Origin: Brevibacterium siliguriense
GTDB taxonomy: Bacteria; Actinomycetota; Actinomycetes; Actinomycetales; Brevibacteriaceae
DNA: 64,000 nucleotides
Assembly (NCBI RefSeq): GCF_900105315.1
Contig: NZ_LT629766.1
Span: 1,612,001-1,676,000 of the forward strand
Direction of reading: 5' to 3'
Shown: positions 43,105 to 52,600 of the stretch, one piece after another
How positions within the stretch are numbered: the first letter of the stretch is position 1
Layout of the letters: every line of letters starts with the position of its first letter
Position numbers and translations under genes: made by a program
Notes under the pieces: model-generated
Told to the model about the DNA's origin: nothing
Databases searched by the model: none
Seen by the model: the letters and a program-made list of their open reading frames with translations, nothing else

Positions 43105-43163
43105 CGACGGATCAGCACTGCCCCTCGAATACCCCGCAGTCACAACCTGAAGGAAGTATCCCC

Positions 43164-43670
43164 ATGACTGTCCCCGAACCCCGCGCTTCCGCACCCGAGT
43201 CGACCGACCCGGCCTGGAGTGAGGACCCCACCCCCGTCTGTCCCGAGGACCTCAGCGAAGGCACCTGGGAGCTTCTGCGAGCAGAAGCGAAACGGGCGAT
43301 GACGAGGGCCTATGTGCCGTACTCGAACTATCCGGTGGGGGCGGCCGGTCTCGTCGACGACGGTCGCATCGTCGGCGGCTGCAATATCGAGAACGCCTCG
43401 TTCGGGGTGACCCTGTGCGCGGAATGCTCGCTCGTCTCCGAACTGTTCATGACCGGCGGCGGCCGCCTCGTCGCCTTCGACTGCGTGGACGGGGAGGGCA
43501 AGACCCTCGTCCCCTGTGGGCGGTGCAGGCAGCTGCTGTTCGAACACGGCGGCAACGACCTCGTCATCAACATGCCCAGCGGACGCGCCCCGATGTCCGC
43601 AGTCCTGCCCGACGCTTTCGGACCCGACCACCTCAGTGCAGAGCGCAGCGAGCATGAGGCCAAGCACTGA
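43164..43670 (+). CDS. cdd: cytidine deaminase
   Basis: The enzyme deaminates cytidine and deoxycytidine to uridine and deoxyuridine. Its zinc motifs are CNIENASFGVTLCAEC and PCGRCRQLL, with the catalytic Glu in CAE. ATG 43164 is preferred, since AAGGAAG lies about eight bases upstream; a GTG at 43089 inside the previous gene would add 25 residues without support. This gives 168 residues, including about 30 disordered N-terminal ones beyond the usual 130-140. It feeds the thymidine phosphorylase gene next to it. Confidence 0.93.
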   Translation: MTVPEPRASAPESTDPAWSEDPTPVCPEDLSEGTWELLRAEAKRAMTRAYVPYSNYPVGAAGLVDDGRIVGGCNIENASFGVTLCAECSLVSELFMTGGGRLVAFDCVDGEGKTLVPCGRCRQLLFEHGGNDLVINMPSGRAPMSAVLPDAFGPDHLSAERSEHEAKH

Positions 43671-43698
43671 GGGGTATTCCCCGCGCCGAGGCAGTCCT

Positions 43699-43714
43699 GG
43701 CCGTGGCCACGGCC
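43699..43714. repeat. 16-bp perfect palindrome between cdd and deoA
   Basis: GGCCGTGGCCACGGCC lies in the 105-bp gap and can fold into a GC-rich hairpin within the operon. A one-mismatch copy of the iterated motif (CCGAGGCAG) sits at 43686. No other feature was seen in this gap. Confidence 0.5.
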
Positions 43715-43775
43715 GGATCGGGCCAGCAGGGTCCGATGGCTACGAAGATTTCGACGACAACGAAGGATTGAGACC

Positions 43776-45065
43776 GTGATCGTAGAAGCATTCGACACCG
43801 CCGACGTCATCGCCGCCAAGCGTGATGGTAGGGCCCTGAGCAAGGAGCAGATCGACTGGGTGATCGACGCCTACACCCGCGGCGCCGTCGCCGAAGAGCA
43901 GATGGCGGCTCTGGCCATGGCCATCTTCATCAACGACATGGAGTCAGAAGAGATCGCGCACTGGACCCAGGCGATGATCGACTCCGGCGAGCGTATGGAC
44001 TTCTCCTCCCTGTCCCGGCCGACCTCGGACAAGCATTCGACCGGGGGAGTCGGTGACAAGATCACCCTGCCGCTGGCCCCGCTCGTCGCGGTCTTCGATG
44101 TGGCCGTCCCACAGCTCTCCGGTCGCGGTCTCGGCCACACCGGCGGCACCTTGGACAAGCTCGAATCGATTCCCGGCTGGCAGGCGGGTTTGAGCAATCA
44201 GGCGATCGTCGATCAGCTCGAGGACGTCGGAGCCGTCATCTGTGCCGCCGGAACCGGTCTGGCCCCGGCGGACAAGAAGCTCTACGCCCTGCGCGACATC
44301 ACCTCGACGGTGGACTGCATTCCGCTCATCGCCTCGTCGATCATGTCGAAGAAGATCGCCGAGGGCACCTCCGGGCTCGTCCTCGACGTCAAGGTCGGGT
44401 CCGGTGCGTTCATGAAGGACCTGACGAAGGCCCGCGCGCTCGCCCGGACAATGGTCGAGCTCGGCAAGGCCGCGGGTGTTCACACGTCAGCTCTGCTGAC
44501 CGATATGTCCACTCCCTTGGGTCTGACCGTCGGCAATGCCCTCGAGGTCCGCGAATCCGTCGAGGTCCTGGCCGGAGGCGGACCTGCCGACGTCGTCGAC
44601 CTCACCGTGGCCCTGGCCGAGGAGATGCTGCGTCTGGCCGGCAAGACCGATGTCGACGTCCGTGCCGCGCTGAAAGACGGCCGGGCCATGGACAAGTGGA
44701 AGCAGATGATCCGCGCCCAGCAGGGTGACCCTGACGCCGCTCTGCCCGTGGCCGAGCACACCGAGGTCGTTACCGCGACCGAATCCGGGGTGCTCACCCA
44801 GCTTGACGCGCTCTCGGTGGGAGTCGCCTCGTGGAGGTTGGGCGCCGGACGGGCACGGAAGGAAGATCCGGTCCAGGATGTCGCGGGCATTGAACTGCAC
44901 GCGAAACCCGGGGACACTGTCACGGCTGGTCAGCGGCTCATGACACTGCACACGGCGACCCCGGAACGCTTCGAGCGGGCGATCGAGGCTCTGGACTCTG
45001 CGGTCGAGATCGGCGGTGACGCCGCCTCGGTGCCGGAGTCGATCGTCTTCGACACGATCACCTGA
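43776..45065 (+). CDS. deoA: thymidine (pyrimidine-nucleoside) phosphorylase
   Basis: The enzyme splits thymidine or deoxyuridine with phosphate, giving the base and deoxyribose 1-phosphate. The phosphate-binding motif KHSTGGVGDK is intact near residue 87, followed by SGRGLGHTGGTLDKLESIPG, the family's glycosyl region. The 429 residues are typical. GTG 43776 follows AAGGA by about nine bases. The product passes to a pentomutase (probably the mutase at 45.9-47.7 kb) and DeoC. Confidence 0.94.
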   Translation: MIVEAFDTADVIAAKRDGRALSKEQIDWVIDAYTRGAVAEEQMAALAMAIFINDMESEEIAHWTQAMIDSGERMDFSSLSRPTSDKHSTGGVGDKITLPLAPLVAVFDVAVPQLSGRGLGHTGGTLDKLESIPGWQAGLSNQAIVDQLEDVGAVICAAGTGLAPADKKLYALRDITSTVDCIPLIASSIMSKKIAEGTSGLVLDVKVGSGAFMKDLTKARALARTMVELGKAAGVHTSALLTDMSTPLGLTVGNALEVRESVEVLAGGGPADVVDLTVALAEEMLRLAGKTDVDVRAALKDGRAMDKWKQMIRAQQGDPDAALPVAEHTEVVTATESGVLTQLDALSVGVASWRLGAGRARKEDPVQDVAGIELHAKPGDTVTAGQRLMTLHTATPERFERAIEALDSAVEIGGDAASVPESIVFDTIT

Positions 45066-45130
45066 GCTTGATCACACGCCGGCGGCACTGCTGCGCGGCC
45101 GCCGACCTCACTACTCTGGAACCACAGCCT

Positions 45131-45136
45131 TAGAAT
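45131..45136 (+). promoter_or_regulatory. -10 box of deoC
   Basis: TAGAAT lies 27 bp before the ATG, leaving room for a short leader with the ribosome site TTGGAGGA. No clear -35 box was seen. Confidence 0.45.
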
Positions 45137-45163
45137 CTGCATCACCGAACTTGGAGGAACCCC

Positions 45164-45811
45164 ATGACCAGCCGCGCCGATGTCGCAGCCATGATCGACC
45201 ACACGCTGCTCAAGCCAGAAGCGCCCCCCGCTGACGTCGATGCCCTCGTGGCGGAGGCGAAGGAGCTGGGCGTGCTCGCGATCTGCGTGTCACCGTCCAT
45301 GCTGCCGGTCACCGACCCGGGTGAGCTCATTGTGGCCACCGTCGTCGGGTTCCCGTCCGGTCAGGTGAAGCCGGAGATCAAGGCCGCCGAGGCGAAGCGG
45401 GCCGTCGCCGACGGTGCCGCCGAGGTCGACATGGTCATCAACATCGGACAGGCCATCGCCGGGGACTTCGACGCACTCGAAGCCGATATCCGCGGTGTCG
45501 TCGAGGCCAGCGGGGACGCCGTGGTCAAGGTCATCATCGAGTCGGCGGCGCTGACCGATGAGCAGATCGTCGAAGCTTGCCGTCGCTCCGAGGCCGCCGG
45601 TGCCGGGTTCGTCAAGACCTCAACCGGTTTCCACCCGGCCGGCGGAGCCAGCGCTCACGCCGTGTCGCTCATGCGCGAGACCGTGGGCGACCGTCTCGGC
45701 GTCAAGGCCTCCGGAGGAATCCGCACCGCCGAGGCCGCCGAAGAGATGATTGCCGCCGGCGCAAGCCGCTTGGGTCTCTCCGGCAGCAAAACCATCCTAG
45801 AATCCCTCTAA
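45164..45811 (+). CDS. deoC: deoxyribose-phosphate aldolase
   Basis: DeoC cleaves 2-deoxyribose 5-phosphate to glyceraldehyde 3-phosphate and acetaldehyde. The start [11 protein letters not shown], the Schiff-base lysine in GFVKTSTGF and the second lysine in VKASGGIRT are all present. The 215 residues match the usual length. A good ribosome site (GGAGG) lies upstream. The gene ends in TAA, three bases before a 56-bp palindrome that has a near-identical copy after the M23 peptidase gene. Confidence 0.95.
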   Translation: MTSRADVAAMIDHTLLKPEAPPADVDALVAEAKELGVLAICVSPSMLPVTDPGELIVATVVGFPSGQVKPEIKAAEAKRAVADGAAEVDMVINIGQAIAGDFDALEADIRGVVEASGDAVVKVIIESAALTDEQIVEACRRSEAAGAGFVKTSTGFHPAGGASAHAVSLMRETVGDRLGVKASGGIRTAEAAEEMIAAGASRLGLSGSKTILESL

Positions 45812-45814
45812 TTG

Positions 45815-45870
45815 CTACCTGACGGCGGCCCAGCAACCTCGCGCGAGGTAGCTGGGCCGCCGTCAGGTAG
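45815..45870. repeat. 56-bp dispersed palindrome, copy 1
   Basis: The arms begin CTACCTGACGG and end CCGTCAGGTAG. The whole 56-bp unit is a palindrome with a single A-A mismatch and no loop. It shares the flank TCTAATTG and most of its sequence with the copy at 63774-63829. It lies between the convergent deoC and mutase genes and can act as a bidirectional terminator. Confidence 0.8.
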
Positions 45871-45879
45871 TAAGGGAGG

Positions 45880-47690
45880 TCAGAGGGCGAAGAAGGTCTT
45901 CAGCTCGGTGCTCATCGACGACAAGCGCTCCTTGAGTGCCGGTTTGAGCGAAGCGCTCGCCGAGGCGGTCGGCAGGCGCACTCCGGCGCTGGCCGCCGCA
46001 CGTGCATCGGCCTCGGCCGCAGCCTGGATTTCCGAGGGTTCGGCGACGACCTCGAGATAGCACTTGAGCTTCGGCTCGGTGCCCGAAGGGCGCACGATGA
46101 CGCGCGAGTTCGACTCCGAGAGCAATAAGATTCCATCGGTCGGGGGCAGACCCTCATATCCGGCAGACAGGTCGTGAACCTCTGCGACGGGTGAACCGGC
46201 GAGAGCGGCCGGGGGTTCTCGCGCAGCTTCGCCATGGCCGTGGCGATGAGTGAGACATCGTCGAGGCGGAAAGACAGAGGAGCGGTGGCGAAGTAGCCGT
46301 CGCGGCGCCGGATCCGGTCGAGTTCGGCTTCGATGCTGCTGCCTGCAGACTTTAGACGTGAGGCCAGAGACGCGAAGGTGACCGCGGCGGAAATGCCGTC
46401 CTTGTCACGGACCGCAGCCGGGTCGACGCAGTAGCCGAGTGCCTCTTCGTATCCGAAGACAAGCCCGAGACTGGCACGAGATATCCACTTGAAACCAGTG
46501 AGTGTGTTCACCGCGGCGAAACCGTGGCTCTTAACCGCAGCTGCGAGAGCCCGGGAGGACACGATCGAGTTCGCGAAAACGGCGCCGTCTGAACCGCTTT
46601 CTGCGAGTCGGCCCGCGAAGTCCTCACCCAACAGCAGCCCCACCTCGTCGCCGGTCAGCTGCCGGTACCCGATGGCCGTCGACTCGTCCGGGATGGCCGC
46701 GGAGAACCGGTCGGCATCGGGGTCGTTGGCGATGATGAGTTCGGCACCAACCTCCCGAGCAAGCGCATAGGACTCATCGAGCGCCCCGGCTTCCTCCGGA
46801 TTCGGGAAGGACACCGTCGGGAAGTCCGGATCCGGGGCCTGTTGGGAGGCTACCGGGTGAAGGTCGGTGAAGCCGGTGCGGGTCAGGGCAACCTCGGCGA
46901 CACCGGCACCGACACCATGCAGCGAGGTGAGCACGATCGACAGTTCCGCCTCCGCGCGCACGCCCAATTCGTCGATTCGTGTCAGGTAGTTCTCGACGAT
47001 TGACTCGTCGAGGTGCTCCCATCCGGAGTCCGCACGCGGCACCGAGGCGACCGATTCGACGGCTGCGATCTTCTCGGCGATCAGCGAATCGGCCGGGCTG
47101 ACGATCTGAGCGCCCGCACCCTCCTCGGCGTCGGCCTCTGAGCCGAGCGCCAGCAGGGGACGTTTGCCCAGGTAGACCTTGTAGCCGTTGTCAGCTGGCG
47201 GGTTGTGACTGGCCGTGACCATGACTCCCGCATCGGCTTCGAGATGCGACAGCGCGAAGGCAAGCAACGGGGTCGGCAACTGCTCGGGAAGTTGGATCGC
47301 GACTCCGCCGGCGGCGGTGACGACAGCGGCGGTGTCGGCGGCGAACTCCGCGGACTTGTAGCGGGCATCGCAGCCGATGACGACGCGGAATCCCTCACCG
47401 ACGGTCTCAGCGAGGAATGCCGCCAGACCGGCGGCCGCTCGGATGACGACGGCCCGGTTCATCCGGTTCGGACCGGCAGCGATCTCACCGCGCAGTCCGG
47501 CGGTGCCGAAGACGAGGGGACCTGAGAACCGGTCCTCGAGATCGGCGACCGCAGCCGCATCCCCGGCCTCCGCCTCGGCGAGGATGTGCTCCAAGGAGGT
47601 GGCCGTCTGCGGGTCGGGGTCATCGGCGATCCAGGCGCGGACCACCTCGGCGTCGAATCCATTCGTGAACCTTTCGGCTACGCGGGTCAT
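45880..47690 (-). CDS. phospho-sugar mutase, PGM2/PMM-like (apparent frameshift)
   Basis: This alpha-D-phosphohexomutase family protein moves phosphate between C1 and C5/C6 of sugars. Visible are GTAGLRGE, the active-site serine loop VMVTASHNPPADNGYKVY, the metal loop IANDPDADRFSAA and the sugar loop GYEEALGYCV. At the GGGGG run 46211-46215 the frame breaks after KLREN. The next frame continues SNSRVIVRPSGTEPKLKCYLEV, the phosphate-binding C-terminal loop, to the stop at 45880; one added base restores about 603 residues. The PGM2-like length and the setting between deoA-deoC and punA suggest that it serves as a phosphopentomutase for ribose and deoxyribose 1-phosphate; that is inference. Confidence 0.85.
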
Positions 47691-47762
47691 GTTCCGTCCT
47701 TTTCGGGTCTGCGGTGAAGAAGGGGTGAGGTAGGGGAGTGCTGGTGTCGTCGGTGCTGAGAC

Positions 47763-48572
47763 TCAGAGCTTCGCGACGATATCGGCGAGCAGGCGGGAGA
47801 TGCGCGGGGCCGCTGCGGCACCGGCCTCGATGACCTCGGCATGGGAGAGCGGGGTCTCCTGGATGCCGGCGGCGAGGTTCGTCACCAGCGAGATTCCCAT
47901 GAGCTCGAGCCCGGCCTGACGCGCGGCGATGGCCTCCAACGTCGTCGACATGCCCACCAGATCAGCGCCGAGGATCCCGGCCATGCGCACCTCGGCGGGC
48001 GTCTCGTAATGAGGTCCGCGGAACTGCGCGTACACACCTTCGTCGAGCGTCGGGTCGATCTCCTTGGCGATGGCCCGCATGCGCGGAGAGTACAGATCGG
48101 TGAGATCGACGAAGTTCGCGCCCTCGATCGGGGAGGTCCCGGTGAGATTGATGTGGTCGGAGATGAGCACGGGAGTGCCGGGTGCCCAGTTGCGGTTGAG
48201 TCCGCCGCACCCGTTCGTCAGCACCAGCGAGGAGCAGCCCGCAGCCGCTGCGGTGCGCACACCGTGGGCAACCGCCCGCACGCCCTTGCCCTCGTAGTAG
48301 TGGGTGCGCGATCCGAGGACGAGCGCATGCTTGCCGCTGGCCTCGATCCGCACGGAGCGCAGGGTCGCACCGTGGCCTTCGACGGCGGGAGCGTGGAATC
48401 CGGGAACCTCCGCTGCGGAGATCTCGGCGACGGTCTCGCCGAGGAGGTCCGCCGCCCCACCCCAACCGGAGCCGAGGACGAGCGCGATGTCATGCGATTC
48501 GATGCCCGCATTCGCGTTGATGGTCGTGGCCGCGGCGTGCGCGGCGGCGGTAGGATCGCTTAAGTCAGTCAT
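47763..48572 (-). CDS. punA: purine-nucleoside phosphorylase, trimeric type
   Basis: The enzyme splits inosine, guanosine and deoxy forms into base and pentose 1-phosphate. The phosphate loop VLGSGWGG, TNGCGGLN, the active-site Glu in FRGPHYETPAEVRM and VGMSTTLEAIAARQ with TNLAAG identify the trimeric class. ATG 48572 gives 269 residues. GATAAT lies nine bases before the ATG and no ribosome site is seen, so the leader is at most a few bases. It lies 72 bp upstream of the mutase gene and should be in the same transcript. Confidence 0.93.
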   Translation of the reverse strand: MTDLSDPTAAAHAAATTINANAGIESHDIALVLGSGWGGAADLLGETVAEISAAEVPGFHAPAVEGHGATLRSVRIEASGKHALVLGSRTHYYEGKGVRAVAHGVRTAAAAGCSSLVLTNGCGGLNRNWAPGTPVLISDHINLTGTSPIEGANFVDLTDLYSPRMRAIAKEIDPTLDEGVYAQFRGPHYETPAEVRMAGILGADLVGMSTTLEAIAARQAGLELMGISLVTNLAAGIQETPLSHAEVIEAGAAAAPRISRLLADIVAKL

Positions 48573-48616
48573 GACGCCAAGATTATCAAGTTCCCCACCG
48601 CCCAAGGAGCGAGCAC

Positions 48617-49657
48617 ATGCCGATTCGAGAGCTGTACGACGGTGACGATCTGCGCCTCAATGAGGTGTTCGCCGATGCGACCACCCCGGCCGGTCATATG
48701 GCCAGGTCCCTGTTCCGTCCGTCCTCCGATTCGCCGCTGATCCGCTCCGTCATCGCCGAGGTGGTCCCCGACGTTCCCGTCGGAGCCGCCGCGATCGCCG
48801 AATCTCCGCTTCACCCCTACCGTGCGTGGGTCCACGTCGAGGTCGCCGCCGAGGAGCAGGGCCATGGTCAGGGGCGTGAGCTCTTCGAGGCAGTGTGCGC
48901 GGAGACCCGGGGAACCGCGCTCGAGGGCCTTGATCTGCGTGCCCGTGTGCAGGCCGGAAGCGCGGGCGAAGGCTTCGCTCAGGCGCTCGGCTTCACCCCG
49001 CTGACGACGACCCGTGTGATCAAAGTGCCTGCCGGTGCACTGCCACCGGCCGGTGGTGGTCGGGCCGAGGACCTCGAGATCGTGGCGACGGGTTCGGTGA
49101 AGCTGACGAAGGCGTTCCTCGCCTGGTACACCGCCGTCAACCGCGACGATGCCGTCGGTCCGCTGACCATCGGACAGGTGAACAGCGCTTTCCTCTCCGA
49201 GGCAGCCGGTGCTCACGGTGCCGCGCTGCTAGGTGGTGCGGCCGGGACCGCTGAGGCGGGTGGGCTCAGTGCCTTCGCCGTGTCCTATGCGCGGGAAGCC
49301 GATGAGGCTGCCGGAGTTCTGCCCTCAGCCGGTGAGCCGGGAGCCGGCGCCGGTGTCGGGGACGGGACCGCTGTCGTCGATCAGGTCCACGAGGAACCGC
49401 CGACTGAGCTCATTCTCGGATCCATGTTCGAGACCCGTGATGATGCCGCCGAGACAGGCGGCGAGGACTTCGCTGCGGCTGTCGCCGATGCCGAACTTCT
49501 GCTGGCGCGGCTGTCGGTCGACGCCGATGTCGTCATCGAGGTCACGAGCGGAATGTCCGTAGTCTCGGCACTCGCCGACCGTCTGCTCGAGTCCGGGACC
49601 GCGACCGAGCTCTACCGTTATGAGACTCTCTCAGGACCTCCTGCCGACGTGAGCTGA
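48617..49657 (+). CDS. GNAT family N-acetyltransferase-like protein
   Basis: This 346-residue protein carries an N-terminal acetyltransferase fold with VHVEVAAEEQGHGQGRELFEAV, an acetyl-CoA-loop-like segment in which the usual R/Q-x-x-G-x-G/A is QGHGQG. The C-terminal half has a second domain of similar length with DAELLLARLSVDADVVIEVTSGM and no clear CoA loop, perhaps a degenerate GNAT copy. Substrate unknown. AGGAG stands eight bases before the ATG. The end overlaps the minus-strand EssC-like gene by 27 bp. The promoter region shared with punA is only 44 bp long. Confidence 0.65.
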   Translation: MPIRELYDGDDLRLNEVFADATTPAGHMARSLFRPSSDSPLIRSVIAEVVPDVPVGAAAIAESPLHPYRAWVHVEVAAEEQGHGQGRELFEAVCAETRGTALEGLDLRARVQAGSAGEGFAQALGFTPLTTTRVIKVPAGALPPAGGGRAEDLEIVATGSVKLTKAFLAWYTAVNRDDAVGPLTIGQVNSAFLSEAAGAHGAALLGGAAGTAEAGGLSAFAVSYAREADEAAGVLPSAGEPGAGAGVGDGTAVVDQVHEEPPTELILGSMFETRDDAAETGGEDFAAAVADAELLLARLSVDADVVIEVTSGMSVVSALADRLLESGTATELYRYETLSGPPADVS

Positions 49658-52600
49658 AGCAGGCTCGACTCTCGTTGGACTGAAGAGGCGAACGGGTCGA
49701 GTCTGTTCCTCGGTGACGAACCACCCCGTCCCAGCCAGCCCGTCGAGCGGGGCCTGTCGCAGCACTCCGAGTCCGGTGAGATCCTGCTTGGTGTGCACAC
49801 CGAGCACGAGCAGCGGCCCGAGACTCTGTGCCTTGGCCAGCGGGGAGCCATAGCTGGGTGTGAATCGTGTCGACACGGTGAGCACATGGAATCGTCCGTC
49901 GAGCAGATCCCAGTCGACCGGATCCGGTTCCAAGTGAGCATCGTCGTGGACAGAAACTCCGCCGAGGCGGTCCACAAACGTCGCGAATCCGGTCTTGCCG
50001 CTCTGCGGAGAACCGCGAACCGTGAGAACTGAACCGTGCCGCAGAGGCTCCCACACAACGAGGACGCCGAAAGCGTCGACGCCGATGGGGATGCGGTCCG
50101 TCAACGCGCTGGTGCCGAATGATGCTTCGTCCTTGCTCGCCGGACGGTCCAGTCCGCGCCAGCGTCGAGCGAATCCCCCGCGGGACTTCGGATCGTCGGA
50201 GGAGCCACCGATGATGTTCCTTTCCACTCCTGAATCGAGCGAGTCGTTTCGTGTCGCGCCACCGGGTACGAATTGCACGTCGGCGCCTTCTCCCCCGGCG
50301 GCCTGCACGCGGGGACCGCGGATGACGGCGCGAAGATCGGGCCAACTTCCGGCGAATCGCTGCCTGCTGAGTCCGAAGCTCGTCCCGTCTTCGCCTGCAT
50401 CGGGCGGGAAGATGACCTGAGAGGCGAACCGCGAACTTCTGGTCGTCATGTTCCGGCATCCGGCGAGCAGGAACACGAGATCCGATCCGGTGCTCTGTCC
50501 GAGCAGTCGTTCGGCTCGTTCGGCCCAATAGTGGTCGAGTGAGTCGACGAACTCGGCCCAATTGCTGCACACAAGCAGGCTCGGCGGATGTCGGCTCGTC
50601 TCCGCGTCCGTCGAGGTATCGGTGCCTTCATCGACGGGCGCGATCCTGCCCGGGACCCCATCAACAGTGAGATGGTCGAGGACCGACTGAATCTGCCAGC
50701 CTGTGTTCATTCCACAGCTGATCTCTGCCCAGTCAAGCGCCGCGGCGATCCTGCCGATCGCGACGATCCGCCTCGTCGCAGCCGCCGCCCGAGCCATATT
50801 CACGAGCACGGATTCCACGGTTTCGGGGCTGCCTCCCGTGAGGATCGACGAACCGTCCACATCAGGATCGAAGGTCCATCTCAGCTGCGCCTGTTGGGCG
50901 GGCAGATCGATGATCCCCGTTACTGCTGTGACGGACTCACCGCATGCGGCCACCGGTCCATCGGGGTTCCCGATCGTAACTCCGGCTGCCCCTGCCGTCA
51001 TCTCCTCCGGAGCGGGCAGAGGCGGAAGCACCACTTGTCGACGGACCGACGATTCCCCGCACTCGGCGCTGTCTCTGGCTGCTGCGACGATATTGTCAAC
51101 GTCAACCCCGTCGACTCCGCTGGCCAGGGACGGAACCGGACCCCGGACCCATGGCCGGACACGGGGGCGGAGGGCCGCCTCGGTGCGGGTGTCACGTCCG
51201 AAGGGCACCGCCACGCGGAACTGGGTGATGCTGATACCGGAGTCCAGACAGGCGGCACCGGGCTTGTCCGCAGGCAGGAACGCGCCCGCCTCGGTGCCGA
51301 TGACGTCGAAGGAATCGGTCTCATCGCGCACCCGCAGGCACACACGAATGTTGATGTTCGCCTTCATCTGCCCGGTTACGACGCCCATGGGACGCTGAGT
51401 GGCGAGGATGAGGTGAACGCCGAGAGACCTTCCCAGGGCGGTGAGGTGTTCCAGCAGGTCAGCGGCGCGCGGGTGGGTGGCCATCAGCGCATGGAACTCA
51501 TCGATGACAACGACGAGACGCGGGGGCGGATCGGCGAGGTCGGCGACATCGGCGCACCCGTGGTGGGCCAGCAGCCGTTCACGGTGGGTGATCTCGGCAC
51601 GCACCGAGACGAGAGCGCGAAAGGCGAGCCCGGAGTCGAAATCGTCGATCACGCTGTCCGTGTGCGGCAGGTCCTGCAACGGGGAGAATGTGGCTCCGCC
51701 CTTGAAATCGATGAGGACGAAACGCAATCGCCGAGGCGACTGTGCCAAGGCCATCGACAGCAGCCACGTCTGGAGAAGCAGGGATTTTCCGCTTCCCGTG
51801 GTGCCCGCGACGAGAGCGTGGGGACCGTCGGCGAAGAGATCGATGCCGACGTCGCCGCCGTCTCCGCGACCGATCAGCACCGGTCCCGAAGCGGGATGTC
51901 GCCACCGATCCCGGATGGCCTCGGGCGCATCGTCGCAGAGTTCGCCGAGTCCGTGATCGGGCCAGGCTCGGGGTTCGGTTTCGGCCGAGCGACTACGGTG
52001 CAGGGTGACGAATCGGGCAGCAGGCATAAGGGCGGCGATGAGTGCCCGTCCGGGCACCGGGCCGCCGGGTGCGGTTGAGGACGTGGTGCGTGCCTGTGCG
52101 AGAGTTCCCACCGTCATCGACACCGCAGAACCGGAATGCGGGGCGGTGAGCGTGAGTACGGCGGGGTGAGCGGCCTCGTCGAGGGTGATCGGAATGGGGT
52201 CATCAGCGGTGCCTGCAGGATGGTTGTCGGACCGGGGCAAGTGTGCGGAATGGTCAGCGGAGAACTCGGTTCCAGCGAGCTCCGGCAGCAGTGCGAGTTC
52301 GGGACTCGGCCGCCACCTGAATCGCCGGTCGGCCAGCCAGGCGAAGGCCATTGTGCGCAGGACTGCAGGGGTTCCGCTTACGGTGACCGTCGTCGTGCGC
52401 GGATCGATGCGGATCGGCATATCGGCGCAGACGACCCGACCGTCGACATGGTCGGTTCCGTCCTGCAAGCGTTCGTCGATGGTGAGATCGCTGAAGACCG
52501 TGCCGAACCCCAGACACAGACCAGGGGAGGAGAAGATCGTGTGTCGGTGCTTAGCCTCCAGACGACTCAGTCTGGTGCGCGCCTCAGCCAGGGCGTCGTC

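Noticed and set aside
43089..43163. Upstream GTG start of cytidine deaminase overlapping the permease gene
   Set aside because: It lacks a ribosome site, and the downstream ATG at 43164 has one at good spacing.
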